Positions 40,649 through 51,138 of a stretch of 64,000 nucleotides of DNA are shown piece after piece. The DNA lies in the NCBI RefSeq assembly GCF_017308975.1, contig NZ_JADWPD010000007.1:62001-126000 (forward strand), given 5' to 3'. Both the position numbers and the translations under genes were made by a program. The stretch's first letter is position 1. Every line of letters starts with the position of its first letter. The notes under the pieces were generated by a model. The model worked only from the letters and a program-made list of their open reading frames with translations, ran no database searches and was not told the DNA's origin. The stretch comes from Amycolatopsis sp. MtRt-6. GTDB lineage: Bacteria > Actinomycetota > Actinomycetes > Mycobacteriales > Pseudonocardiaceae.

Positions 40649-41230
40649 TCAGCGCGTGATGGCCGAAAGTGCGATGTCGGCGACGGCGCGCATGCTGTCG
40701 CGGCTCGATCCCCGGCGGGCCATCACGCGCAGGCCCGACGTGGTGCTGAGCAGGTATTCCGCCACGTCGGCGGGGTCCAGGCCGTCGCGGAGGCTGCCGT
40801 CGAGCACGCCTTCCCGGACGCAGGCGGTGAACATGGCCAGGTTCCGGTCGGTGTCGTGCCGCAGCGCGGCACCCACTTCGTCGTCGGGCACGCCCAGCTC
40901 GGCGAGGGTGTTGACCACCAGGCAGCCGCGGCGGTGCTCCTCGAGGTCGTCCTCGATGGTGCTGTCGAGCACCGCGGCGAGCCGCTCGGCCGCGGTGCCC
41001 GGGCCGTCGAGGATCGCCTGCCGCTTGTCCAGCCGGGTGCTGGTGTAGTGCGCCAGCGACCGCCCGAAGAGGGCCCGCTTGCTGGTGAAGGTGTTGTAGA
41101 CGCTGCTGCGGCCGAGCCCGGTGGCCTCGCACAGGTCCTGCGTCGAGGTGGCTTCGTAGCCGTGTGCCCAGAAGGCGTGCATCGCCTTCTCGACGGCGGC
41201 GGTCTCGTCGAACTCCCGTGGCCTGGCCAT
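40649..41230 (-). CDS. TetR-family repressor of the adjacent MFS pump
   Basis: 193 residues from ATG 41230 (MARPREFDE, the usual start of this subfamily). Helix-turn-helix at about 8-50 ([20 protein letters not shown] then [12 protein letters not shown]); C-terminal TetR_C ligand domain with [13 protein letters not shown]. 68 bp upstream of the MFS gene on the same strand. The shared operator argues for autoregulation and repression of the pump. Confidence 0.88.
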   Translation of the reverse strand: MARPREFDETAAVEKAMHAFWAHGYEATSTQDLCEATGLGRSSVYNTFTSKRALFGRSLAHYTSTRLDKRQAILDGPGTAAERLAAVLDSTIEDDLEEHRRGCLVVNTLAELGVPDDEVGAALRHDTDRNLAMFTACVREGVLDGSLRDGLDPADVAEYLLSTTSGLRVMARRGSSRDSMRAVADIALSAITR

Positions 41231-41248
41231 GGGGTCACCGTACCAGAG

Positions 41249-41267
41249 TTTTGGACTGGTCGATTCA
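41249..41267 (+). promoter_or_regulatory. TetR operator-like site before tetR
   Basis: TTTTGGACTGGTCGATTCA, matching the MFS-side site as TTTTGRACTGRYCGATWCA, 18-37 nt upstream of the tetR start. It also lies 50 bp from the divergent hemH start. Confidence 0.6.
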
Positions 41268-41316
41268 TAACCGGCCCGCATCAGCGTGCGGGCGGCCACA
41301 GCGGCAAGATGACGGG

Positions 41317-42360
41317 GTGGGATACGACGCGTTGCTGTGGCTTTCGTTCGGCGGTCCGGAAGGGCCCGACGACGTCATGCCGTTCCTCGAAAACGTCACC
41401 AGGGGCCGGGGCGTGCCGCGCGAACGGCTGCTGGAGGTCGCCGAGCACTACCGGCACTTCGGCGGGGTTTCGCCGATCAACAAGCTGAACCGCGACGCGA
41501 TGGCCGCGGTCGAGAAGCAGCTCGCGGCGGCCGGCATGGAGCTGCCGGTGCACTTCGGCAACCGCAACTGGCACCCGATGGTCGAAGACACCCTGGCGTC
41601 GCTGACGGCGTCGGGCGCGAAGCGGGTCCTGGTGTTCCCCACGAGCGCGTACGGCGGCTACTCGGCGTGCCGCCAGTACGACGAGGACATCGAGCGCGCC
41701 CGCGCGGCGGTCGGTTCCGAGGCACCCGAGCTGGTGAAGATCCGCCAGTTCTTCGACCACCCGCTGTTCGTCTCGGCGGTGGCCGACGGCGTGCGCGCGG
41801 CCCACGCGTCCCTCGGGAACGAGCCGGGGATCCGCACGGTGTTCACGGCGCACTCGGTGCCGGAAAGCGCAGACCGCGCCTCGGGCCCCCCGTCGGAGGG
41901 CGGCCGCCGCTACTCGCGCCAGATCGCGGAGGCGGCACGCCTGGTGGCGGCCGAAGCGGGCATCTCGGAGTACGACGTGGTGTGGCAGTCGCGCTCGGGG
42001 CCGCCGCAGGTGCCGTGGCTGGAGCCGGACATCGTCGACCACATCGACGCCCTGCACGCCGAGGGGGTACCCGGCGTGGTCGTGTCGCCGATCGGCTTCG
42101 TGTCGGACCACCTCGAGGTGATCTGGGACCTGGACAACGAGGCGGCCGAGCGCGCGGCGGAGCACGGAATGGCGTTCGCCCGCGCGGCGACGGCGGGCGC
42201 GGACCCGCGGTTCGCCGAGCTGGTGGTCGAGCTGATCCGCGAGCACACGCACGGAGCGGAACCGCGAAAGCTGTCACCGTTCCCGGCAGCGGGCTGCACG
42301 ATCAACGGCGCACCCTGCGCGATCGGCTGCTGCGAACCGGCGAAGCGCCCGGCCCGCTGA
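41317..42360 (+). CDS. hemH: Ferrochelatase (coproporphyrin III type)
   Basis: 347 residues, GTG start. Inserts iron into the porphyrin; actinobacteria use the coproporphyrin-dependent route (also called cpfC). Visible: [20 protein letters not shown] (5-24), active-site region [12 protein letters not shown] (about 170), and cysteine ligands of a [2Fe-2S] cluster as Cys in YSACRQY plus the C-terminal [13 protein letters not shown]. Position after inhA matches M. tuberculosis. Confidence 0.94.
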   Translation: MGYDALLWLSFGGPEGPDDVMPFLENVTRGRGVPRERLLEVAEHYRHFGGVSPINKLNRDAMAAVEKQLAAAGMELPVHFGNRNWHPMVEDTLASLTASGAKRVLVFPTSAYGGYSACRQYDEDIERARAAVGSEAPELVKIRQFFDHPLFVSAVADGVRAAHASLGNEPGIRTVFTAHSVPESADRASGPPSEGGRRYSRQIAEAARLVAAEAGISEYDVVWQSRSGPPQVPWLEPDIVDHIDALHAEGVPGVVVSPIGFVSDHLEVIWDLDNEAAERAAEHGMAFARAATAGADPRFAELVVELIREHTHGAEPRKLSPFPAAGCTINGAPCAIGCCEPAKRPAR

Positions 42361-42365
42361 CAGAC

Positions 42366-43163
42366 TCAGCCTTCGCGGGCCGTCTGCTCCGCGAACACGC
42401 GCACCGCTTCGTTGACCGCCGCGCAGCGGGCCGTGCGGACCGCGTCCGACAGGGGGCGCAATGCCTGGGCCCGCAACGTCGACGCCGATGCCGACAACGC
42501 CCCGCCCGGGTCGTCCGAGGACGCGATCGCCAGGATCGCCGCGATCTCCTCCGCCCGCTGCAACACCCGCAACGCCCGACCGGGCGTCCCGGCCGGCCAG
42601 TCGACGTCCGGGCGGGATCGCAAGTGCGCCGACAGCTCCGCCCGCACCCCCGGCCGGTCCGAGGCGACGTCCAGGGCCTGCAACGCGCCGGCGCTGTTGC
42701 GGATCGCGTCCGTCAGCCCGTGCTCGGCCTCGCCGAGCGGGACGTACTCCGGCGTTGTCGGCGAGGTCAGCGAGTACACCGTCCAGCGCACCAGGCCTTC
42801 GGCGATCGGCTCCGGCACCAGGCCGAAGCCGAGGTCCGGGAGCACCAGCGCGTCACCCGCGCGCAGCGCCGCCTCGGTGAACGGACCGCCGCCGCCGAGG
42901 CCGCGGACGTCGCCCGGGACCGGGAGGACCAGGTGCAGCGATTTCGCTCCTTGCGAACGCAGTGCCATCAGCAGCTGCACCGGCGTGGCCGCCCGGTTGA
43001 ACGCCAGCGGGAGCGCGAAAGCGTCGGCCGCGGTGGCGTCGGCGGCCACGACGTCGTGGGCCTCACCCCACGCGAGCAGGGCATCGAGGACATCGTCGGA
43101 CGCGGCGGCCCCGTTGAGCCACGCGCTCGACCAGACGGCGAAAGTCGCACTGGGACGGCACAC
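42366..43163 (-). CDS. Hypothetical actinobacterial protein
   Basis: 265 residues, not recognised. Soluble, Ala/Leu-rich and mostly helical. Blocks that look conserved: AVWSSAWLNGAAASDDVLDA (10-29), ALPLAFNRAATPVQLLMALR and LHLVLPVPGDVRGLGG. No membrane segment. A strong -10 box lies just before the GTG start, suggesting a leaderless transcript. It is divergent from the AAA+/VWA pair and may be functionally linked to it. Confidence 0.65.
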   Translation of the reverse strand: MCRPSATFAVWSSAWLNGAAASDDVLDALLAWGEAHDVVAADATAADAFALPLAFNRAATPVQLLMALRSQGAKSLHLVLPVPGDVRGLGGGGPFTEAALRAGDALVLPDLGFGLVPEPIAEGLVRWTVYSLTSPTTPEYVPLGEAEHGLTDAIRNSAGALQALDVASDRPGVRAELSAHLRSRPDVDWPAGTPGRALRVLQRAEEIAAILAIASSDDPGGALSASASTLRAQALRPLSDAVRTARCAAVNEAVRVFAEQTAREG

Positions 43164-43171
43164 GACGCCTT

Positions 43172-43177
43172 ATTTTA
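43172..43177 (-). promoter_or_regulatory. -10 box TAAAAT of the hypothetical gene
   Basis: On the minus strand TAAAAT ends 8 nt before the GTG start, in an otherwise GC-rich stretch. Transcription would begin within about two bases of the start codon. Confidence 0.5.
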
Positions 43178-43263
43178 CCGGGCCGCCCGGGATCCCGGGT
43201 GCGCGCCCACGCTGGAGCCGCTCCACGTCGACGCACCGCCGATCCGGCAGTAGCGTCGAACGG

Positions 43264-44661
43264 GTGACCGCTGTTCCAGACGCTCTTCCCCGCACCGCCG
43301 GGGCCCTGCGCGCGGCCGGGTACGAGCCGCGCCCGATCGCCCGAGAGATCCACGACAACCTGCTGACCGCCCTCAAGAACGGCGAAGACGCCTGGCCCGG
43401 CATCGTCGGCTTCTCCCGCACCGTGCTGCCGCAGCTGGAGCGCGCGCTGCTGGCCGGCCACGACGTCGTCCTGCTCGGCGAACGCGGCCAGGGCAAGACC
43501 CGCCTGCTGCGCACCCTGGCCGGCCTGCTCGACGAATGGACGCCCGTCATCGAGGGCTCCGAGCTGGGCGAACACCCGCTGCAGCCGATCACGCCCGCGT
43601 CGATCCGGCGCGCCGCCGAGCTCGGCGACGACCTGCCGGTGGCCTGGCGCCACCGCTCCGAGCGCTACACCGAAAAGCTCGCCACGCCGGACACCTCCGT
43701 CGGCGACCTGATCGGCGACGTCGACCCGGTGAAGGTCGCCGAAGGCCGCAGCCTCGGCGACCCCGAGACCATCCACTTCGGTCTCGTCCCGCGCGCCCAC
43801 CGCGGCATCGTCGCCATCAACGAGCTGCCCGACCTCGCCGAGCGCATCCAGGTCGCGCTGCTGAACGTGATGGAGGAGCGCGACATCCAGGTCCGCGGCT
43901 ACACGCTGCGGCTGCCCCTGGACGTCCTGCTCGTCGCCACCGCGAACCCCGAGGACTACACCAACCGCGGCCGGATCATCACCCCGCTCAAGGACCGCTT
44001 CGGCGCCGAGATCCGCACCCACTACCCCCTCGACGTCGAGGCGGAGGTCGCGGTCGTCCGGCAGGAGGCGAACCTCGTCGCCGAAGTCGGCGAGCCACTG
44101 CTGGAAGTGCTCGCCCGGTTCGTCCGGAACCTCCGCGAATCCACGGTGATCGACCAGCGCTCCGGGGTCTCGGCGCGGTTCGCCGTCGCCGCGGCGGAAA
44201 CCGTGGCGGCCGCGGCCCTGCGGCGCTCGGCGCTGACCGGGGAAGAGCCCGCGGTGGCGCGCCCGGTCGACCTCGACGCCGTCCCGTCGGTGCTGCGCGG
44301 CAAGATCGAGTTCGAACCCGGCGAGGAAGGCCGCGAGATCGAGCACCTGGTGCACCTGCTGCGGATGGCGATCGCGGAGACCGCGCGCGACCGGTTCGCC
44401 GGCCTCGACCTGCGGCCGCTGGCCGACGCGGTCGGCGAAGGCCACCTGGTCTCCACCGGCGAGCGCGTGCCGGGCAAGGACGTCCTCGAAGCCCTGCCGG
44501 AGCTGCCGGTGCTGCACGAGGTCGCCCAGCGCGCCGGCGTCGCCGCCGACGAGCCCGCCGGGCGGATCGCGGCCGCCGTCGAACTCGCCCTCGAAATGCT
44601 GTTCCTCTCGCGGAGGCTCGCGAAGGACTCCGACGACGCGACGACCGTCTACGGCCGATGA
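43264..44661 (+). CDS. AAA+ ATPase, magnesium-chelatase/RavA-like (Rv0958-like)
   Basis: 465 residues, GTG start. Walker A LLGERGQGKTRLL (about 76), Walker-B-like GIVAINELPDLAERIQVALL (about 180-199) with Asn-Glu in place of Asp-Glu, and sensor region LLVATANPEDYTNRGRIITP. MoxR/ChlI clade. It is coupled by a 4-bp overlap to a VWA-domain gene, the RavA-ViaA or ChlI-ChlD arrangement. With no other bacteriochlorophyll or cobalt-chelatase genes, a chaperone role is more likely than chelation. Confidence 0.86.
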   Translation: MTAVPDALPRTAGALRAAGYEPRPIAREIHDNLLTALKNGEDAWPGIVGFSRTVLPQLERALLAGHDVVLLGERGQGKTRLLRTLAGLLDEWTPVIEGSELGEHPLQPITPASIRRAAELGDDLPVAWRHRSERYTEKLATPDTSVGDLIGDVDPVKVAEGRSLGDPETIHFGLVPRAHRGIVAINELPDLAERIQVALLNVMEERDIQVRGYTLRLPLDVLLVATANPEDYTNRGRIITPLKDRFGAEIRTHYPLDVEAEVAVVRQEANLVAEVGEPLLEVLARFVRNLRESTVIDQRSGVSARFAVAAAETVAAAALRRSALTGEEPAVARPVDLDAVPSVLRGKIEFEPGEEGREIEHLVHLLRMAIAETARDRFAGLDLRPLADAVGEGHLVSTGERVPGKDVLEALPELPVLHEVAQRAGVAADEPAGRIAAAVELALEMLFLSRRLAKDSDDATTVYGR

Positions 44662-46619
44662 CCGCGGTCCCGCTCCCCGACGGCTACTCCTACGGCCCGT
44701 GGCACGACGGGCCGGACCCCCTCGCGCCGCCGGCCGACCTGCGTGACGCGCTCGACGAGATCGGCCAGGACGTCATGGCCGGCGCGTCACCGCGGGCCGC
44801 GCTGGAGGAAATGCTGCGGCGCGGCACGAACCGCACCGCGGGCCTCGACGAGCTGACCCGGCGGCTCTGGCAGCGCCGGTCGCAGATCCAGCGCCGCAAC
44901 AACCTGGACGGCACGCTCCAGGAAGTCCAGCGCCTGCTCCAGGAAGCCCTCGACGCCGAACGCCGCGAGCTGTTCCCGGACCCGGACGACGACGCCCGGT
45001 TCCGGGAGGCCCAGCTCGACGCCTTGCCGCCGGGCACGGCCGCGGCCGTCAACGAGCTCGCGAACTACGACTGGCGCTCCGAACAGGGCCGGGAGAAGTA
45101 TCAGCAGATCCGGGACCTGCTCGGCCAGGAGCTGATGGAGTCCCGGTTCCAGGGCATGAAGCAGGCGCTGCGGAACGCCGGGCCCGAGGACGTCGAGCGG
45201 ATCAACGAGATGCTCTCCGACCTCAACGACCTCCTCGAGGCGCACGCCCGCGGGGCCGAGGACATCCAGCAGCGCTTCGCAGACTTCATGGCCAAGCACG
45301 GCGAGTTCTTCCCGGAGAACCCGCGGAACGTCGAGGAGCTGATCGACGCGCTCGCCGAGCGGTCGGCGGCCGCGCAGCGCATGCTCAACTCGATGTCGGC
45401 GCAGCAGCGCGCCGAACTCGCCGAGCTGACCCAGCAGGCCTTCGGCGACCCGCGCCTGGCGCAGCAGCTGTCCCGGTTGGACGGTCAGCTGCGGGCGGCG
45501 CGGCCGGGCGAGGACTGGACCGGCTCGGCGCGCTTCCGCGGCAACAACCCGCTGGGCATGGGCGAAGGCGCCCAGGCCATGCAGGACCTCGCCGAGCTGG
45601 ACGCGCTGGCCGAGCAGCTCGGCCAGTCGTACCCGGGGGCGCGGCTGGAGGACATCGACCTGGAGTCGCTGGAGCGTCAGCTCGGCAAGGACGCCGGCGT
45701 CGACGCCCGGCGGCTGGCCGAGCTCGAACGCGAGCTGCGGCGCCAGGGCCTGTTCGAACGCGCCGCCGACGGCTCGCTCCGGTTGTCGCCCAAGGCGTTG
45801 CGGCGCCTCGGCGAGACAGTGCTGTCCGACATCGTGAACGCGTTGCGCGGCAAGACCGGCGAACGCGAAACGGAGTCCGCGGGCGCGGCCGGCGAGCCGA
45901 CCGGCGCGTCGCGGCCGTGGCGGTTCGGGGACATGCAGCCCTGGGACGTGCCGCGGACCATCCGCAACGCCGTGCTGCGCTCGGTGGCGGTGGGCGAGCG
46001 GCAGGTGCGGCTCGACGTCGAGGACGTCGAAGTGGTCGAGACCGAGCACCGGACGCGCGCGGCGGTGGCGCTGCTGGTCGACACGTCGTGGTCGATGGTG
46101 CAGGAAGGGCGCTGGCTGCCGATGAAGCGCACCGCGCTCGCATTGCACCAGCTCATCAGCACCCGCTTCCGCAACGACGCCCTGCAGCTGATCACGTTCG
46201 GCCGCTACGCGCAGTCGATGGAGCTGCCGGAGCTGGTCGGCCTGGAGGGCGCGTGGGAGCAGGGCACCAACGCCCACCACGGGCTGCTGCTGGCCGGGCA
46301 GCACCTGCGGCGGCACCCGGACGCCCAGCCGGTGGTCCTGATGGTCACCGACGGCGAGCCGACGGCCCACCTGGAACCCGACGGCGAGGCGGTTTTCGAC
46401 TACCCGCCCCAGCCCCGGACCCTCCACAAGACACTGTCCGAAGTGGATCGGCTGGCCAAGCTGGGCGCGTCGATCTCGGTGTTCCGCCTCGGCGACGACC
46501 CGCGGCTGACGTCGTTCGTGGACCTGATCGCCCGCCGCTCGGGCGGCCGCGTGATCGCCCCGGACCTCGACGGCCTGGGGGCGGCGGTGGTGGGGGACTA
46601 CCTGCGCACCCGACGGTGA
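44658..46619 (+). CDS. VWA-domain partner of the AAA+ ATPase (Rv0959-like)
   Basis: 653 residues. About 430 residues of charged, Gln/Arg/Leu-rich helical sequence (QRRSQIQRRNNLDGTLQEVQ, SRFQGMKQALRNAGPEDVER) precede a C-terminal VWA domain (about 465-650) with MIDAS DTSWSM, TFGRYAQSM and MVTDGEPTAH. Cytosolic. The VWA module probably grips substrates that the AAA+ ring remodels. Ends at a strong hairpin. Confidence 0.87.
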   Translation: MTAVPLPDGYSYGPWHDGPDPLAPPADLRDALDEIGQDVMAGASPRAALEEMLRRGTNRTAGLDELTRRLWQRRSQIQRRNNLDGTLQEVQRLLQEALDAERRELFPDPDDDARFREAQLDALPPGTAAAVNELANYDWRSEQGREKYQQIRDLLGQELMESRFQGMKQALRNAGPEDVERINEMLSDLNDLLEAHARGAEDIQQRFADFMAKHGEFFPENPRNVEELIDALAERSAAAQRMLNSMSAQQRAELAELTQQAFGDPRLAQQLSRLDGQLRAARPGEDWTGSARFRGNNPLGMGEGAQAMQDLAELDALAEQLGQSYPGARLEDIDLESLERQLGKDAGVDARRLAELERELRRQGLFERAADGSLRLSPKALRRLGETVLSDIVNALRGKTGERETESAGAAGEPTGASRPWRFGDMQPWDVPRTIRNAVLRSVAVGERQVRLDVEDVEVVETEHRTRAAVALLVDTSWSMVQEGRWLPMKRTALALHQLISTRFRNDALQLITFGRYAQSMELPELVGLEGAWEQGTNAHHGLLLAGQHLRRHPDAQPVVLMVTDGEPTAHLEPDGEAVFDYPPQPRTLHKTLSEVDRLAKLGASISVFRLGDDPRLTSFVDLIARRSGGRVIAPDLDGLGAAVVGDYLRTRR

Positions 46620-46623
46620 TCGC

Positions 46624-46649
46624 GGGCGGGCGCGCACCCGCGCCCGCCC
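46624..46649. terminator. Bidirectional terminator
   Basis: Perfect 11-bp stem GGGCGGGCGCG / CGCGCCCGCCC with loop CACC, between the convergent VWA gene and the decayed amidohydrolase. Confidence 0.8.
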
Positions 46650-46653
46650 GGTG

Positions 46654-47203
46654 TCACAGCTCGATCCCGAGCCGGTCGCGGACGGCGGCGATCACCTTCT
46701 CCGTCTGCGCCCGCAAGGCCGCGAGTCCCGCCTGTTCGTCGGCCGAGCCGAGGTAACCCGCCAAGTCCGCCCGCACGCCCTCCTGCCAGACGGCCTCGAC
46801 CCGCTGCGTCGCCGCGATGTCCTCGTCCGGACGGCCCGGCACCCGGCACCGAGGAGCCCACGGTCGCCGGGGAAGCCGTCGGCGATCGACAGCGTCGAGA
46901 TCACCGCGACGCCGGCGGCCGCGATCGCCTCCACCTGGTGCTCCGCGAGAGCGTCGAACGGGACGTGGGCCAGCACGTCCACTCCGGTGGGCAGCAGGTC
47001 CACGGCTCCGCGCGCGGTCGGCACGTGTGCCGCGACGACCAGCCCGGCTGGAGGAGCGCACGTCGGCCGCGCCCGGCCCGGCGGCAAGGGCCTCGCGGAC
47101 CGTGTCCGGCTTGCTGAACATGTCGAGCACGGTCGTGACGCCGAACGTGAGCGCCTGCCGGCGCGCCGTCGAAAACGCGGGTGCCGGTGATGGTCGTGGT
47201 CAC
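46654..47203 (-). pseudogene. Decayed amidohydrolase gene
   Basis: Pieces of an amidohydrolase-type protein lie in order but in different frames: VTTTITGTRVFDG (start), RQALTFGVTTVLDMFSKPDT, VVAAHVPTARGAVDLLPTGV with DVLAHVPFDALAEHQVEAIA, and the C-terminal DIAATQRVEAVWQEGVRADL ending in VIAAVRDRLGIEL. About 180 residues remain where about 400 are usual, so internal deletions accompany the frameshifts and the metal-binding HxH region is gone. It sits behind an intact MerR-type promoter. Confidence 0.8.
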
Positions 47204-47210
47204 CCGGCCG

Positions 47211-47244
47211 ACGTTAAAAGTTGACACCGTGTGAAGGTCAACTT
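47211..47244 (-). promoter_or_regulatory. MerR-type promoter/operator
   Basis: Perfect dyad AAGTTGAC (47218-47225) / GTCAACTT (47237-47244) with an 11-bp spacer. On the minus strand TTGACC (47236-47241) and TAACGT (47211-47216) are 19 bp apart, the over-long spacing typical of MerR-activated promoters. Transcription would start at about the GTG of the decayed gene (leaderless). Confidence 0.75.
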
Positions 47245-47256
47245 CAAGCTGGAGGG

Positions 47257-48033
47257 ATGCAGTACTCGATCAGCCAGGTCGCGAAGGCGTCCGGCGTCTC
47301 GGCGCGGATGCTTCGCCACTACGACGCGATCGGTCTGCTCACCCCGGCGTCGGTGGCGGAGAACGGCTACCGCTGGTACGGCCGGCTCGAACTGCTGCGC
47401 TTGCAGCGCATCCTGCTGCTGCGGCGGCTCGGGCTCGGCCTCGCCGAGATCGGGGCCGTCCTCGGCGAGCAGGTCGACGAGGCGGCCGCGCTGCGCGGGC
47501 ACCTGGCCCAGCTCGAGGCGGAGCGGCGCCGTCTCGACCGGGTCATCGCCACCGTCGAGGAGACGATCACCGACCTCGGCCACGCGCGGATCGACGACCC
47601 GGACCGGTTCTTCGCCGGGCTGCGCAAGGACAGCGCGGCCATGCGTCGGAGCTACCGGGAGACGTTCGGCGAGGGGGCCGCCGCGACCTTCGACGCCGCC
47701 CGGGCCGCCCAGGACGGGCTCACCGCCGCGGACTACCGGCACGCGGCCGCCCAGGGGGCGGCGCTGTTCCGGCGGCTGGCCGCCGTCATGCGCTCCGGCG
47801 CGGCGCCGGAGGACGCCGCCGCGCTCGACGCCGTCGCCGAGCACTACCGGTCGGTGACCCGCTTCTGGCAGCCGACCGCCGCGGCCTACGCCGCGCTGGG
47901 CGGGCTGTACCTCGACGATCCCCGGCAACGGCAGCTGGCCGAGCGGGCCGATCCGGAGCTGCCGGCGTGGCTGGCGCGGGCCATCGCCGCGTACGCGCGC
48001 GTGAGGCTCGTCCCACCGCTCGGGAAAGCATGA
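47257..48033 (+). CDS. MerR-family activator
   Basis: 258 residues; ATG preceded by GGAGGG. N-terminal MerR helix-turn-helix (SISQVAKASGVSARMLRHYD, IGLLTPASVAENGYRWYG; 4-42), linking helix with LGLGLAEIGAVL, then a TipAS-like or ligand-binding C-terminal domain (FGEGAAATFDAARAAQDGLT, SVTRFWQPTAAAYAALGGLY), so probably a small-molecule sensor. It is divergent from the decayed amidohydrolase, its presumed original target. Confidence 0.87.
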   Translation: MQYSISQVAKASGVSARMLRHYDAIGLLTPASVAENGYRWYGRLELLRLQRILLLRRLGLGLAEIGAVLGEQVDEAAALRGHLAQLEAERRRLDRVIATVEETITDLGHARIDDPDRFFAGLRKDSAAMRRSYRETFGEGAAATFDAARAAQDGLTAADYRHAAAQGAALFRRLAAVMRSGAAPEDAAALDAVAEHYRSVTRFWQPTAAAYAALGGLYLDDPRQRQLAERADPELPAWLARAIAAYARVRLVPPLGKA

Positions 48034-48057
48034 CACACCTGCCCTTACAGTCGAGGT

Positions 48058-49296
48058 ATGCAGACTTGGTCATCGGTCGACGTGCCCCGCATCCCCGGCA
48101 CCCCCCGCCCGCTGCGGCTCCACGACACGGCCACCGGGCAGATCCGCCCCACCGCGCCCGGCGCCACGGCCCGGATGTACGTCTGCGGCATCACGCCCTA
48201 CGACGCGACGCATCTGGGGCACGCCGCGACGTACCTGGCCTTCGACCTGGTGAACCGCATCTGGCGGGACAACGGGCACGACGTCCACTACGTGCAGAAC
48301 GTCACCGACATCGACGAGCCGCTGCTGGAGCGGGCCGAGCGCGACTCCGACGACTGGGTCGTGCTCGGCATGCGGGAGACGGCGCTGTTCCGCGAGGACA
48401 TGGTTGCCCTCCGGGTCTTGCCGCCGAAGCAGTTCGTCGGGGCCGTCGAGAGCATCCCGGAGATCGTCGAGGTCATCGCGAAACTGCTGGCCGACGGCGC
48501 CGCCTACCGCGCGGACGACCCGGAGTTCCCGGACATCTACTTCGACCGTTCCGCGACCGGCAGGTTCGGTTACGAGTCGAACTACGACGCCGAGACCATG
48601 GCGAAGTACTTCGCCGAGCGCGGCGGCGATCCCGACCGCGCCGGCAAGCGCCACCCGCTCGACGCGCTGCTGTGGCGCGTGGCCCGCGACGGCGAGCCGT
48701 CGTGGGAGTCGGAGCTCGGCGCCGGCCGCCCGGGCTGGCACATCGAGTGCAGCGCCATCGCGGTCAACCGGCTTGGCCTCGGGTTCGACCTGCAGGGCGG
48801 TGGCTCGGACCTGATCTTCCCGCACCACGAGTACAGCGCCGCGCACGCCGAAGCCGTCGCCAAGGACGGCCCGTTCGCCCGCCACTACGTGCACGCCGGG
48901 ATGATCGGCCTCGACGGCGAGAAGATGTCGAAGTCGCGCGGGAACCTCGTGTTCGTCTCGCGGCTGCGCGCCGACAAGGTCGACCCGGGCGCGATCCGGC
49001 TCGCGCTGTTCGCCGGCCACTACCGCGAAGACCGGCCGTGGACCGCGCAGCTGCTGGCCGACGCCGAAACCCGGCTCGCGCGCTGGCGCGAAGCCGTGTC
49101 GCTGTCCACCGGACCGGCGGCGGAGGACACCGTCACGCGGCTGCGCGACCACCTGTCCGACGACCTCGACACGCCGAAGGCACTGGCGGCGATCGACGCG
49201 TGGGCGAACGAGGCCCTGCGCCGCGACGGCACCGACCCGACGGCCCCGGGCCTGATCCGCGACGCCGTCGACGCCCTCCTCGGCATCACCCTCTGA
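48058..49296 (+). CDS. mshC: Mycothiol ligase MshC
   Basis: 412 residues. ATP-dependent ligation of Cys to glucosaminyl-inositol in mycothiol synthesis. Cysteinyl-tRNA-synthetase-like: Cys43 in [16 protein letters not shown] (zinc site and HIGH-like motif), WHIECSAIA and [11 protein letters not shown] (further zinc ligands), and KMSKS as [10 protein letters not shown]. It lacks the anticodon-binding C-terminus and is about 412 rather than 460 residues, which separates it from CysS. Shares the window with the ergothioneine cluster. Confidence 0.94.
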   Translation: MQTWSSVDVPRIPGTPRPLRLHDTATGQIRPTAPGATARMYVCGITPYDATHLGHAATYLAFDLVNRIWRDNGHDVHYVQNVTDIDEPLLERAERDSDDWVVLGMRETALFREDMVALRVLPPKQFVGAVESIPEIVEVIAKLLADGAAYRADDPEFPDIYFDRSATGRFGYESNYDAETMAKYFAERGGDPDRAGKRHPLDALLWRVARDGEPSWESELGAGRPGWHIECSAIAVNRLGLGFDLQGGGSDLIFPHHEYSAAHAEAVAKDGPFARHYVHAGMIGLDGEKMSKSRGNLVFVSRLRADKVDPGAIRLALFAGHYREDRPWTAQLLADAETRLARWREAVSLSTGPAAEDTVTRLRDHLSDDLDTPKALAAIDAWANEALRRDGTDPTAPGLIRDAVDALLGITL

Positions 49297-49299
49297 CGC

Positions 49300-49336
49300 A
49301 GCGGAAGGGCCCGGCCCGCTGCCGGGCCCTTCCGCT
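49300..49336. terminator. Terminator between mshC and ABC-F gene
   Basis: Perfect 16-bp stem AGCGGAAGGGCCCGGC / GCCGGGCCCTTCCGCT with a 5-nt loop, between two convergent genes. Confidence 0.9.
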
Positions 49337-49346
49337 GTATAACGGC

Positions 49347-50978
<1,632 letters not shown>

Positions 50979-51138
50979 GTGCGATCACCGAGCCCTGGGG
51001 GAAGAAAGCGGAGATCCCGGCCGGGCGTCGTGGCACGCGGGAGCATCGGCTCGACCGGGTGCCGCCTCAGGCGGGATGGGCGCGGTTCAGTTCCTCATAG
51101 TGGAACCAGGTTAACGCAACAACCGTAGAGTTAGTCAA
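50979..51138 (-). promoter_or_regulatory. Candidate promoter and attenuator-like leader of the ABC-F gene
   Basis: TTGACT (51133-51138) and TTAACC (51109-51114) are 18 bp apart, the -35 lying over the marR stop. The leader opens with a three-codon frame ATG AGG AAC TGA (51098-51087), followed by the hairpin CCGCC-TGA-GGCGG and a longer GGCAC...GTGCC stem. Such layouts control several ABC-F resistance genes; there is no direct evidence here. Confidence 0.35.

Noticed and set aside
43264-46619. Magnesium or cobalt chelatase subunits
   Set aside because: Gene pair resembles ChlI/ChlD, but no large H/CobN subunit or tetrapyrrole-chelation genes apart from hemH are nearby; a RavA/ViaA-type chaperone fits better.
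47257-48033. TipA-type dual-start MerR gene with separately made TipAS
   Set aside because: No internal start with a ribosome site is evident, and the C-terminal domain is only loosely TipAS-like.
48058-49296. Cysteinyl-tRNA synthetase (cysS)
   Set aside because: Same catalytic fold, but about 412 residues without the anticodon-binding end and with an MshC-type N-terminus.
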